Of a DNA stretch of 64,000 nt, positions 9,613 to 17,138 are shown in pieces. The notes beneath the pieces are model-generated. The model did no database searches. It saw only the letters and a program-made list of their open reading frames with translations, and was not told where the DNA came from. The stretch lies in the NCBI RefSeq assembly GCF_000024725.1, contig NC_013960.1, positions 2,714,001 through 2,778,000 on the forward strand, in the 5' to 3' direction. The stretch is from Nitrosococcus halophilus Nc 4. GTDB lineage: Bacteria; Pseudomonadota; Gammaproteobacteria; Nitrosococcales; Nitrosococcaceae. Every line of letters begins with the position of its first letter. The first letter of the stretch is position 1. The translations under genes were made by a program, and so were the position numbers.

Positions 9613-9858
9613 ATGGATGAAAATAGCCGGTTAGAAGTTGAGGCGGCTGTATTTCGCCGCTTAGTGAAGCATTTTCAAGAACATACCGAGGTTCAGAATA
9701 TCGATGTGATGAATTTGGCTGGTTTTTGCCGAAATTGCCTTGCAAAGTGGTATCAAGCGGCTGTCGAGGAGCAGGGTGGGCAGCTATCTTATGATGAAGC
9801 GAGGGAAATTATCTACGGCATGCCTTACGAGGAATGGAAGGCGAAGTATCAAAAATAG
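9613..9858 (+). CDS. DUF1244 domain protein
   Basis: 81-residue soluble helical protein of the DUF1244 family, whose function is not established. Typical family segments are NIDVMNLAGFCRNCLAKWY and the C-terminal GMPYEEWKAKYQ. The two cysteines in FCRNCL are conserved in the family and could bind metal, but that is inference. GGAGAG lies six bases upstream of the ATG. Confidence 0.9.
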   Translation: MDENSRLEVEAAVFRRLVKHFQEHTEVQNIDVMNLAGFCRNCLAKWYQAAVEEQGGQLSYDEAREIIYGMPYEEWKAKYQK

Positions 9859-9870
9859 CTCATTCTGGCC

Positions 9871-10062
9871 ATGATCCGGCTGTTCAGGCCCCAGATCGAG
9901 CAACTATTGCGCCATCGCGATGAGATAATTAACAAGGCTCACATCGAAAGGCCCGATGACGATGTGCTTGAAGATCGTGACCTGGAGATCACCGGTTATT
10001 TACCGATCAATGTGGATTGCTGGCTCGAAACGTTACGTGCTCAGTTGGCGAGACTAATATGA
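9871..10062 (+). CDS. Hypothetical 63-residue protein
   Basis: Begins 12 bases after the DUF1244 stop on the same strand. The product is acidic and soluble (LLRHRDEIINKAHIERPDDD, later DVLEDRDLEITGYLPINVDC) and lacks membrane segments or motifs I recognise. The ribosome site is weak. It could be a real small gene at the end of the operon or a chance reading frame. Confidence 0.4.
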   Translation: MIRLFRPQIEQLLRHRDEIINKAHIERPDDDVLEDRDLEITGYLPINVDCWLETLRAQLARLI

Positions 10063-10122
10063 TAAGTCTTTTTCACTCTGGCTGAGTATTTTAGTCGGTT
10101 CAGGGGGCTACCTAAGTCTATT

Positions 10123-10866
10123 TTATCTGATTTCTATCGCTATCAGGGTAATATCGTCATGTGCCATAGACCCGCCCGTATGCCGACGGACGGCGGTGAG
10201 AACGGCTTGTTTCAGTTGGGGTAAATTCTCATCGCCAACCTGTCCTAATATGGCCTGCAGTCGCTCCTCACCAAAGGGTTGGCCGTCCGTGCCCGGGGCT
10301 TCAATGAGGCCATCAGTATACAGAAGCAGGCGATCACCTGAGGCAAGTAGGAGCTGCTCCTGGTCATAGGGTATGCCGTCCATCACGCCCAAGGGTAAGT
10401 TGGCTGGTTCCGGACGTGGCTTTAGTCTTACGGGTCGCCACGTCTTATCTTCTCGCCGTCGAAGCAATAGCGGTGGATGTCCAGCATAGGAAATATAGAG
10501 GTTGGTGTCGGCGAGATAGAAGCTGGCAATCGCCGCTGTCGTCATCGCCTTAAGCCCACATTCGGTGACCACCCGCTGATTCAGCTCGACAAGGAGACTG
10601 TTACTATCGAGACTATCCATCCGCTTTGCCAGCCCCTCGTAAAGCCACCGGCTTATGCGACTGACGGCTTCGCCATGTCCAACCACATCGGCTACAACGA
10701 TACGGGTAAGGATATCGGCTCCACAGACGCTGAAGTAATAGATGTCGCCGCCCTGGTCTCCATCAGCTGCGCTTGAGTAGAGACTGGCGGTCAGCGCATT
10801 GGTGCATAAATCCTGGTCCGCAGCTTGGATTCCGCCCCAGATCTCCGCACAATGAATGCGATGCAT
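10123..10866 (-). CDS. SpoIIE/PP2C-type serine phosphatase
   Basis: Stand-alone PPM-type phosphatase of 247 residues from the ATG at 10864-10866, chosen because AAGGAGAT lies five bases upstream; a longer frame starting at 10938 lacks this. Metal-binding and fold motifs: VVADVVGHGEAVSR, YAGHPPLLL, LLLYTDGLIEA and HDDITLIAI. Such proteins act in partner-switching cascades on anti-sigma-factor antagonists or in two-component outputs. No antagonist, anti-sigma kinase or receiver gene is adjacent, so its target is unknown. It is divergent from the HvfA-like peptide gene. Confidence 0.9.
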   Translation of the reverse strand: MHRIHCAEIWGGIQAADQDLCTNALTASLYSSAADGDQGGDIYYFSVCGADILTRIVVADVVGHGEAVSRISRWLYEGLAKRMDSLDSNSLLVELNQRVVTECGLKAMTTAAIASFYLADTNLYISYAGHPPLLLRRREDKTWRPVRLKPRPEPANLPLGVMDGIPYDQEQLLLASGDRLLLYTDGLIEAPGTDGQPFGEERLQAILGQVGDENLPQLKQAVLTAVRRHTGGSMAHDDITLIAIEIR

Positions 10867-10952
10867 ATTTATCTCCTTGCTAGCTAGGTCCTGATTGAGG
10901 CCTAGCTTATTTAAAATGAGCCTTGCCTCTACTGCCAAATTATTTTTTGTCT

Positions 10953-10970
10953 ACGTGCCATGGGGCACGT
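10953..10970. promoter_or_regulatory. Inverted repeat in the divergent intergenic region
   Basis: ACGTGCC and GGCACGT are separated by ATGG, in the 249-bp gap between the phosphatase gene and the small peptide gene. A dimeric regulator serving both genes could bind here; no regulator is identified. Confidence 0.4.
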
Positions 10971-11051
10971 TACAGTGGCATAGCCTGTGATCAGCGGACT
11001 CTGTTATACCCCAGAGTGATGAAACCTTATGTCATTGGATACTTAATGGAT

Positions 11052-11057
11052 TATAAT
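11052..11057 (+). promoter_or_regulatory. Candidate -10 box for the small peptide gene
   Basis: A consensus TATAAT 58 bases before the start codon. No good -35 box is visible at 16-18 bp spacing, so activation by another factor is possible. Confidence 0.35.
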
Positions 11058-11115
11058 GACTGTCCCGGGGGCACTCACATTCACTAATATAAGAAGCTGA
11101 TAATTGAGGAGAATA

Positions 11116-11454
11116 ATGATGCCTAAGAAACATAAACTTTCTTCCTTGTCTGTAGCAGTGGGGACTGTATTTACGGCTGGGATGCTGACGAGTGGGGCTG
11201 CCAGCGCTGAAAGCAACCCTTTTGGTTACGCTGACTTATCAAGTGGTTATATGGTTGCCGCTGGAGAGGGCGCAAAAGGCGAGGGTGAAGGGAGTTGCGG
11301 CGGCAAGAGGAAGGCTGAAGGTGAAGGAAACTGCGGCGGTAAAAAGAAGGCTGAAGGCGAAGGAAGTTGTGGCGGCAAGAAAGAACAGGGCCAAGGGCGC
11401 AAGCAGGGACAAGAAGGCAAATGCGGCGAAGGCAAATGTGGGGGGAATATGTAA
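11116..11454 (+). CDS. Secreted Cys/Gly/Lys-rich low-complexity peptide, HvfA-like RiPP precursor
   Basis: 112 residues. Residues 1-31 form a Sec-type signal peptide ending GAASA. After a short spacer come three 12-residue units (56-67, 68-79, 80-91) of the form EGEGSCGGKxKA, then a Gln/Gly/Lys linker and the tail EGKCGEGKCGG. Cysteines are at 61, 73, 85, 103 and 108. The EGKCG tail is the hallmark of the HvfA/bufferin-like precursors that DUF692 (MNIO) enzymes modify to copper-binding thiooxazole peptides. No DUF692 or DUF2063 partner is in this window, so it is an orphan here. GAGGAG lies upstream; ATG 11119 is an alternative start. A strong terminator follows. Confidence 0.75.
   Translation: MMPKKHKLSSLSVAVGTVFTAGMLTSGAASAESNPFGYADLSSGYMVAAGEGAKGEGEGSCGGKRKAEGEGNCGGKKKAEGEGSCGGKKEQGQGRKQGQEGKCGEGKCGGNM
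11281..11388 (+). repeat. Three 36-bp tandem units inside the peptide gene
   Basis: In-frame imperfect repeats coding for the 12-residue unit with one cysteine each. Copy number could change by slippage between strains. Confidence 0.8.
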
Positions 11455-11507
11455 AGTAGCTCAGGTAGTGGTTGTGCTACCTATCCGGCGAGTCAATGCG
11501 GTAACTA

Positions 11508-11535
11508 AAAACGGGCCCCTTGGAGGGCCCGTTTT
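11508..11535 (+). terminator. Rho-independent terminator
   Basis: A perfect 11-bp stem, AAAACGGGCCC against GGGCCCGTTTT, with a 6-nt loop, 53 bases after the peptide gene stop. The A/T ends make it potentially bidirectional. Confidence 0.93.
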
Positions 11536-11619
11536 CATATTCGCCTTCTAGCTCCATCCAGGGGACGGTTCCAACCGCTTATTTTATTCCCAGGAAATCT
11601 TAATTGACTGAGACAGAAT

Positions 11620-11646
11620 TAAAATTTTCCCAATCTTGACCGATAG
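11620..11646 (+). promoter_or_regulatory. Sigma-28 (FliA) type promoter before the stator genes
   Basis: TAAAATTT, 11 bases, then ACCGATAG, against the consensus TAAAGTTT-N11-GCCGATAA (13 of 16 match). It ends 64 bp before the motA-type start. This is the class used for late flagellar genes, including motor stators. Confidence 0.75.
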
Positions 11647-11710
11647 ACCTCGTGAGTCGTGGGGCATTTTCTCACTGCGCTAGCTTAAATGATGATGGAG
11701 GTATATCGGC

Positions 11711-12475
11711 GTGGATTTGGCCACCCTGATTGGCTTAATTAGTAGCTTTGGGGTTGTGGCTGGGGCCATTTTATTAGGCTCTAGCGTGCTCGTTTTTTTC
11801 AATCCACCTTCTATTTTAATCGTCTTAGGGGGAACCATAGCCGTAGTGCTCATGAAGTTCTCCCTTAGCCAGTTTTTAGGTTCCTTCAAGGTGGCCATGA
11901 AGGCTTTTGTGTATAAGGCCGAGAAGCCGGAAGAAATTATTAAACAGGCCTTAGAGATGGCGAATACAGCCCGAAAGGATGGGTTGTTAGCGTTAGAAAG
12001 TTGGGACATCAAGAATGAATTCATGAAAAAAGGGGTAACCTTGCTAGTGGACGGTCACGAACCCGAAATGGTGCGCCGGGTGTTGATGACTGAGCTGCGG
12101 CAGACCCTAGAACGCCATGATCTGGGGCAAAAAATCTTTAGGGCCATCGGCGATGTGGCACCCGCTATGGGGATGATTGGCACTTTGATTGGTCTCGTAC
12201 AGATGCTTTCTTCTATGGATGACCCGAAAAAAATTGGCCCGGCTATGGCCGTTGCCCTGCTGACCACGCTCTATGGTGCCATGATTGCCAATATGGTGGC
12301 ACTGCCGTTTGCCGACAAACTCGCCCTGCGCAGTAATGAAGAACGGCTTAACCGCTTCATAATCATCGAAAGCATCCTGTCGATTCAACAGGGCCACAAC
12401 CCGCGGGTATTGGAAGAGCTGTTGCTAACCTTTATGCCAGGTTCTAAGCGCCATAATAATAATGGAGAAAAGTAA
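11711..12475 (+). CDS. motA: Flagellar motor stator protein MotA/PomA
   Basis: Stator subunit that conducts H+ or Na+ with MotB/PomB and turns the flagellar rotor. 254 residues: membrane segments near 4-25 and 33-52, a cytoplasmic loop with the charged residues that meet FliG (MVRRVLMTELRQTLERHD), then two segments (GDVAPAMGMIGTLIGLVQML and the stretch MAVALLTTLYGAMIANMVAL). The lack of an extra N-terminal stretch and the LATLIGL start resemble PomA, the sodium type, but the ion cannot be decided from this. GTG start after GGAGG. motB follows after 16 bp. Confidence 0.93.
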   Translation: MDLATLIGLISSFGVVAGAILLGSSVLVFFNPPSILIVLGGTIAVVLMKFSLSQFLGSFKVAMKAFVYKAEKPEEIIKQALEMANTARKDGLLALESWDIKNEFMKKGVTLLVDGHEPEMVRRVLMTELRQTLERHDLGQKIFRAIGDVAPAMGMIGTLIGLVQMLSSMDDPKKIGPAMAVALLTTLYGAMIANMVALPFADKLALRSNEERLNRFIIIESILSIQQGHNPRVLEELLLTFMPGSKRHNNNGEK

Positions 12476-12491
12476 GGGGTGAGCAGCGAAG

Positions 12492-13340
12492 ATGGAACAG
12501 GACTTGTTTGCGGCCGAGAACGAACCGCAGGAGGAAAAATCAGGTGCTCCAGCATGGGTCATTACGTTGGCCGATCTCATGTCCCTGTTAATGAGTTTTT
12601 TTGTGCTGCTTTTGTCCTTCTCAGAGTTGGATTTGCAAAAATACAAACAAGTCGCTGGCTCCATGAAGTTTGCCTTTGGGGTGCAGCGGGAGATTAAAGT
12701 TAAGGAACCCCCCAAGGGTACGAGTATTATTGCCCAGGAATTCAGCCCAGGCCGTCCTCGTCCCACCCCCTGGGATGAGATTCGCCAGGATACTATTGAT
12801 GAGACTAAACAAACCCTGGATTTTTCTGAGGCACGTATCCGGGATACGGAAGCAAAAGTGGCCGAGCTTCAAAACATGCTCCAGAATGAAATCGACCAGG
12901 GGTTGATTGTCTTAGAGAGAATAGGTGAGCAAATTATTATTCGTATTCAGGAGAAAGGCTCTTTTCCCTCGGGCAGTGCCTCCTTTAACCAGGACTTTAA
13001 GCCTGTTTTAGATAAACTCCGCACTGTCCTAAACAGAATTGAGGGTAAGATTGTGGTCGCGGGGCATACGGATGATTTGCCTATTCATACTTCTCGCTTT
13101 CGCTCTAATTGGGAATTATCTACAGCCCGAGCAGTTTCGGTGATTCACCATCTCTTTGCTACCGATGAAATTGCCCCCCAGCGTTTCGTCATTGAAGGCC
13201 ATGCCGATACCCAGCCGCTAGCGCCCAATGATACTGCAGAGAACCGGGTCCACAATCGGCGCATAGAAATTACTATCATGCCAAGCACAAGCTCGGATAG
13301 TGGGCAGTTCTCGGTGAAGGAACTGATGGATAAGCCATGA
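12492..13340 (+). CDS. motB: Flagellar motor stator protein MotB/PomB
   Basis: Partner of MotA that anchors the stator to peptidoglycan. 282 residues: a single membrane helix (~23-45) with the ion-binding Asp28 in ITLADLMSLLMSFFVLL, a plug/linker with coiled-coil character (~95-140), and a C-terminal OmpA-like domain with GHTDDLPI, WELSTARA and GHADTQP...NRRIEI. The gene pair stands alone, away from any flagellar cluster in this window, as is common for stator genes. Confidence 0.94.
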   Translation: MEQDLFAAENEPQEEKSGAPAWVITLADLMSLLMSFFVLLLSFSELDLQKYKQVAGSMKFAFGVQREIKVKEPPKGTSIIAQEFSPGRPRPTPWDEIRQDTIDETKQTLDFSEARIRDTEAKVAELQNMLQNEIDQGLIVLERIGEQIIIRIQEKGSFPSGSASFNQDFKPVLDKLRTVLNRIEGKIVVAGHTDDLPIHTSRFRSNWELSTARAVSVIHHLFATDEIAPQRFVIEGHADTQPLAPNDTAENRVHNRRIEITIMPSTSSDSGQFSVKELMDKP

Positions 13341-13341
13341 T

Positions 13342-14112
13342 TTAGTGCCGGCGGATCACCCCTATTAAGGGGTTAGGCAGGTTCATACAGGCCAGTACCA
13401 CCCGGTCGAAGCGATCAGTAAGGGATAATGCTAGCTCTGCCACGGCTATTGCCTGATTTTCCCAGGCTGGCCCATCTATCATATTGATGAGAGGGACTAT
13501 CTTAGCTCTGCCTACCCCTTTTAATCCCCCTTGGGGGCTCGCTAATAACCTGGCTAAATGGATTGGCTTCAGGATTTCGCCGGCTTTAATTCCGATGATG
13601 GCTTCAATATTTTCTACGCGGTGGGCAATTTTCTCCGATAAAGGTTGGCCGATAGCAAGTGCGGAAATCACTGGGATCACATGAGTCGCCTTTTCGGGGA
13701 TCACCGGTTCCTGTGCTCCTGGTGCCTTGAGCCAACGACTACGGGCCCCATCGGCCTTGACTAGACTGACATCAAAGCCAGCTTGTCGGTGGATCATTTC
13801 GACTAAAGAAGGGGAGATACCGGCTAGACGACCTTTTTTTATGGAAGGTTGAGCGTAGGCAATCAGGCGGTGGGTTTGGGCTGCTGCGCTGACCAGGGTA
13901 AGGAGCAGCTTTTCGTCGGTAATGATTTGATAGGCAGAGACTTTATTAGGAAAAGGCGGAATATGGGCGGTTGAGGTAATTCCTATCCGACCGGGGTGGA
14001 GCATTGCTAAGCGATAAAGGGTGGTTTTTTTACCTCCCGCGCCCACCAAACAGACGATACCACGCCAGGCTTCCAAGGCATCTAACAATGAGTTGGGTTT
14101 GCTAATTATCAT
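13342..14112 (-). CDS. yqeC: YqeC-family P-loop protein (selenium cofactor biosynthesis type)
   Basis: 256 residues with a Walker A-like GAGGKKTTL near residue 25 and SLVKADGARSRWLKAPG, the YqeC signature. In E. coli, yqeC belongs to a set of genes linked to selenium-dependent molybdenum hydroxylases; its exact reaction is unproven. The ATG at 14110-14112 overlaps the stop of the upstream BNR gene (ATGA), which fixes the start against a longer frame to 14175. The gene is convergent with motB, one base apart. Confidence 0.85.
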   Translation of the reverse strand: MIISKPNSLLDALEAWRGIVCLVGAGGKKTTLYRLAMLHPGRIGITSTAHIPPFPNKVSAYQIITDEKLLLTLVSAAAQTHRLIAYAQPSIKKGRLAGISPSLVEMIHRQAGFDVSLVKADGARSRWLKAPGAQEPVIPEKATHVIPVISALAIGQPLSEKIAHRVENIEAIIGIKAGEILKPIHLARLLASPQGGLKGVGRAKIVPLINMIDGPAWENQAIAVAELALSLTDRFDRVVLACMNLPNPLIGVIRRH

Positions 14113-15227
14113 GTTTCCACTACTGCGGTTTTCACCGACAGTATACGGGGTAAGAAGCCTGCAATCAGTTCCCAATGCTCGCCGTTATCATGGCTCCCAA
14201 ACAGGTGGCCGCTAGAGGTCCCGAAGTAAACCCCATTGGGGGAGAGACCGTCACAATCCATAGCCTCACGCAATACAGTGACATAGGCATGTTCTTGGGG
14301 AAGGCCATGGGTCAAGGGTTCCCAGTCGGCACCGCCATTACTGCTGCGGTAAACGCGGAGCTTGCCATCGACCGTGGTGCGTAAGTGGCTACTCTGTTCG
14401 GGGATGACATACACCATATCAGGATCTTGAGGATTCACCACGATAACATAGCCGAAATCACTAGGAAGTCCCTGGCTTATCTCAATCCAATGGTTTCCCC
14501 GATCATCGCTGCGGTAGGTTCCGTTGTAGCACTGTCGATAAAGGCGATCGGGTTGTTTGGGATGTAATACCATTCGATGCACATTATGGCCTACATCGGG
14601 ATAGCGTTGAGGGAGGTTTTCGGCACGAACACCCCGATTAATGGGGATCCAGCTGGTACCGGCATCTTCGGAGCGAAAGACTCCGCCTGCTGAGACGGCA
14701 CAATAGAGGCGGTGAGGGGTGCGGGGATCAATATAGATAGAGTGAACTGCAAATCCCCCCCGGGCGGGTTCCCAACGATCTCGGCTAGGATGTTCATTGA
14801 GACCCGGCAAGGGTGTCCAGTGGTGACCGTCGTCCTGGCTTATAAATAGTCCCGGGGGATCGATGCCGGCATAAAGCACCTTCTCCTGTGTGGGATGACC
14901 TGGAGCCAAGTACCAGATGGCTTTCAGACTTTGGGCATAAAGCCCTTGGCGATGGTGGGGAACGTGGGGGAGCACCTCCCAGCTATGGCCAGCATCGTGA
15001 CTTCGATAAATATGGCAGCCCCAAATGGGGTGGTTAGCGGTTGCATAGGCATGCTGAGGCATTCTTGGATCCATCCAGGCATGTAGGATCTCATAGCCTG
15101 CAATAAGGGGTCCCTCAAGGTTCCAAGCATTGCGGTTTAGCTCCGTGCTAATACGAAAAAGGCCTTTTTGGGTGCCCACCAGAAGCACTAGCTGGTTAGG
15201 GCTGCTCATTGAACTAGTCTTATTCAT
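14109..15227 (-). CDS. BNR/Asp-box repeat beta-propeller protein
   Basis: 372-residue predicted beta-propeller. Asp-box motifs of the S-x-D-x-G-x-x-W type recur: SHDAGHSW, SQDDGHHW, SEDAGTSW, SDDRGNHW, SSNGGADW and SHDNGEHW, about 45-60 residues apart. No signal peptide is visible, so it should be cytoplasmic. Relatives are often annotated as glycosyl hydrolase or WD40/YVTN/BNR-like, but there are no sialidase catalytic residues that I can point to. It is coupled to yqeC. An internal ATG at 15209 is another possible start. Confidence 0.82.
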   Translation of the reverse strand: MNKTSSMSSPNQLVLLVGTQKGLFRISTELNRNAWNLEGPLIAGYEILHAWMDPRMPQHAYATANHPIWGCHIYRSHDAGHSWEVLPHVPHHRQGLYAQSLKAIWYLAPGHPTQEKVLYAGIDPPGLFISQDDGHHWTPLPGLNEHPSRDRWEPARGGFAVHSIYIDPRTPHRLYCAVSAGGVFRSEDAGTSWIPINRGVRAENLPQRYPDVGHNVHRMVLHPKQPDRLYRQCYNGTYRSDDRGNHWIEISQGLPSDFGYVIVVNPQDPDMVYVIPEQSSHLRTTVDGKLRVYRSSNGGADWEPLTHGLPQEHAYVTVLREAMDCDGLSPNGVYFGTSSGHLFGSHDNGEHWELIAGFLPRILSVKTAVVET

Positions 15228-15319
15228 GATGACTATGGATCTATCATCCTGAGTCCTTTACACTGGAGTGGATACCAAGATTCTCAATCTCATATTGCCG
15301 GAGCAACAGGAGAATTTCC

Positions 15320-15556
15320 ATGGCAGAGCCTTTTATCGTCCAGAAAAAACCATTTGTTGTGACCCTTGATGCCGGTGATTATTGGTGGTGCGCCTGTGGG
15401 CAATCTAAAAACCAGCCTTTTTGTGATGGCTCTCATAAAGGGACTGGATTTACGCCGGTAAAGTTTAGTTTATCCGAACAGAAAAAGGTTGCTTTGTGCG
15501 GTTGTAAGCATACCGGCAACAAGCCCTATTGCGATGGTACCCACTCAAAGCTTTAA
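15320..15556 (+). CDS. CDGSH iron-sulfur domain protein
   Basis: 78-residue protein with two mitoNEET-like [2Fe-2S] motifs: WWCACGQSKNQPFCDGSHK (C-x-C, then C, then His) and LCGCKHTGNKPYCDGTHS. Each cluster is held by three Cys and one His. Role in bacteria is likely redox sensing or cluster transfer; this is known only in outline. AGGAGA lies six bases upstream of the ATG. Confidence 0.94.
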   Translation: MAEPFIVQKKPFVVTLDAGDYWWCACGQSKNQPFCDGSHKGTGFTPVKFSLSEQKKVALCGCKHTGNKPYCDGTHSKL

Positions 15557-15601
15557 AGAAGTTAAGTTTTGAATTGTAGGAAATGGGGAGAATAAATCTA
15601 G

Positions 15602-15793
15602 ATGGAAGCGGCGAGTACCTGGGAAGTGCTTTTGCTTGGCCTGGTAGCGATCTTGGTTATCCTGTGGTTTCGGCCCGGGATTAGGGGTGCGTTCCAGCAT
15701 GGGGAGCAGGTAAAAGAGAAGGATTGGAAAGGGTTCCTGATCCCCATTGCGCTAGTCGCCCTATTTGTGATACTCCTGCTTGCTATTGCTTAG
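15602..15793 (+). CDS. Small membrane protein, unknown function
   Basis: 63 residues with two predicted membrane helices (~6-22 and ~45-62) joined by a charged loop EQVKEKDWKG. GGGGAGA lies 9 bases upstream of the ATG. It starts 45 bp after the CDGSH gene and may be co-transcribed with it. I do not recognise the family. Confidence 0.6.
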   Translation: MEAASTWEVLLLGLVAILVILWFRPGIRGAFQHGEQVKEKDWKGFLIPIALVALFVILLLAIA

Positions 15794-15883
15794 CTGGTAC
15801 CTGGTAGGGTGGATGTGACTCCGCGGGTAGGCTTGCAAACCATTGCCGGCGCAACGATAAGCCTAAACTGCCCTCTAAAAATC

Positions 15884-16675
15884 TTACCAATATCTTTCTA
15901 CGGAAATCTGCCCAGGGTCCCGCCGGCGGTTTTCCTTAAGACCCCGTTCCTTAAGGAGGGCCGTGGTGTCGCGGACCATATCTGGATTTCCGCAGAGCAT
16001 CACCTGGGATGATTCCGCGTCGATGGTAAGTCCCGTGTATTGGGCCATAAGGCCATCGGCAATGGCGGTAGTAATGCGCCCGCGAATAGCCCCCTCATGA
16101 TCTTCCCGGCTGACTAAGGGGACCATAGTAAATTGCTGGGGGTGCCGTTGGCGAAGGGTCTCAATGAGATCCTGATAGGCGAGTTCCTCCGCAGTGCGTA
16201 CTGAATGGGCTAAGACAATACGAGAAAAGCGTTGCCAGGGTTCTTCGGTTTGGAGGATAGAGAGGAATGGCCCAATGGCCGTTCCCGTGGATAGCATCCA
16301 GAGGTTGTCGGTGGTTTGAATTTGCGAAAGGGTAAGAAAACCCGCGGCCTTACGGGAGACCCAAACAGCATCATTGGGTTCTAATTTAACAAGGCGATTC
16401 GAGAGTGGACCATCCGGAACCGTAATGGAGTAAAATTCCAGGTAGCTTTCCTGGGGGGAGTTCACAAAAGAATAGGAACGAGCTACAAATTCGTCATTGA
16501 TAATCAAACCCAGGCGGCCGAATTGTCCTGCCTCGAAGGGCTCCACTGGAGCTTCCACTCGGAGTGAATAGAGCTGCTCAGTCCAGTGGTGATTAGCAAT
16601 CACGCGCCCTTCAACCCACCTCCGGGGATCTATCGAGGCCTTTGTTTTTGGAGTTTCCGTCGTTGATGTAGCCAT
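15884..16675 (-). CDS. fpr: Ferredoxin--NADP+ reductase
   Basis: FAD enzyme moving electrons between NADPH and ferredoxin or flavodoxin. 263 residues from the ATG at 16673-16675. FAD-binding ARSYSFVNSP, NADP-binding STGTAIGPFLSIL, and the C-terminal VERYW, where the terminal aromatic residue stacks on the flavin as in the bacterial Fpr subclass. A longer TTG-started frame (to 16711) adds 12 hydrophobic residues and has no ribosome site, so I reject it. Confidence 0.94.
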   Translation of the reverse strand: MATSTTETPKTKASIDPRRWVEGRVIANHHWTEQLYSLRVEAPVEPFEAGQFGRLGLIINDEFVARSYSFVNSPQESYLEFYSITVPDGPLSNRLVKLEPNDAVWVSRKAAGFLTLSQIQTTDNLWMLSTGTAIGPFLSILQTEEPWQRFSRIVLAHSVRTAEELAYQDLIETLRQRHPQQFTMVPLVSREDHEGAIRGRITTAIADGLMAQYTGLTIDAESSQVMLCGNPDMVRDTTALLKERGLKENRRRDPGQISVERYW

Positions 16676-16824
16676 AATTTCTATTATTACCCGAAATGTT
16701 ATCAAGTTCAATCTCTTGGCGCTTACTACCCCAAATTAGGAGTTTTAGGGGCCGCTTTCCAAGAGTGCCCTTTATCCGCCGCAACAAGGTTTGGGGCAGG
16801 GAACTACTGATTAACGTCTTTTGA

Positions 16825-17106
16825 TTACTCGGTGATTTTTACGCCGCGCCAGAAAGCAACGTAATTTTTGATGGGGGCTGCTTTTTGCTTCGGTGCCGGA
16901 TAATACCAGGCCGCATCGGCATGAGTTTGATCACCGACCACAATGTGGTAGTAGCTGGCTTCTCCCTTCCAGGGGCAAGTGGTGTGCATATCGCTGCTCC
17001 GAAAATACTCCTTGTGGATGGAATCGGGTGGAAAATAATGGTTACCCTCTACCACCTTAGTTTTATCGCTTTCGGCTAACACGGCGCCGTTCCAGATAGC
17101 TTTCAT
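16825..17106 (-). CDS. DUF427 domain protein
   Basis: 93-residue single-domain protein of the DUF427 family, function unknown. Typical features are MKAIWNGAVLAES, the VEGNHYFPPDSI segment, TCPWKGEASYY and ADAAWYYPAP. It is 32 bp downstream of nothing on its own strand except the btu genes, which end at 17139, so it may be the last gene of that transcript. Confidence 0.92.
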   Translation of the reverse strand: MKAIWNGAVLAESDKTKVVEGNHYFPPDSIHKEYFRSSDMHTTCPWKGEASYYHIVVGDQTHADAAWYYPAPKQKAAPIKNYVAFWRGVKITE

Positions 17107-17138
17107 AGGGTGCCCTCACGATATATTCCTATGGGTTC

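Noticed and set aside
11281-11388. 36-bp tandem repeats as a CRISPR array
   Set aside because: The units abut with no spacers, are imperfect, and code in frame for a Cys-containing 12-residue peptide repeat after a signal peptide.
11247-11435. Pro/Ser-rich frame antisense to the peptide gene
   Set aside because: It is the complement of the Gly/Lys-rich repeats and lacks a ribosome site; the sense frame has a signal peptide and terminator.
14109-15227. Sialidase annotation for the BNR protein
   Set aside because: Asp-boxes alone are structural; I cannot see the arginine triad or the Tyr/Glu pair of sialidases.
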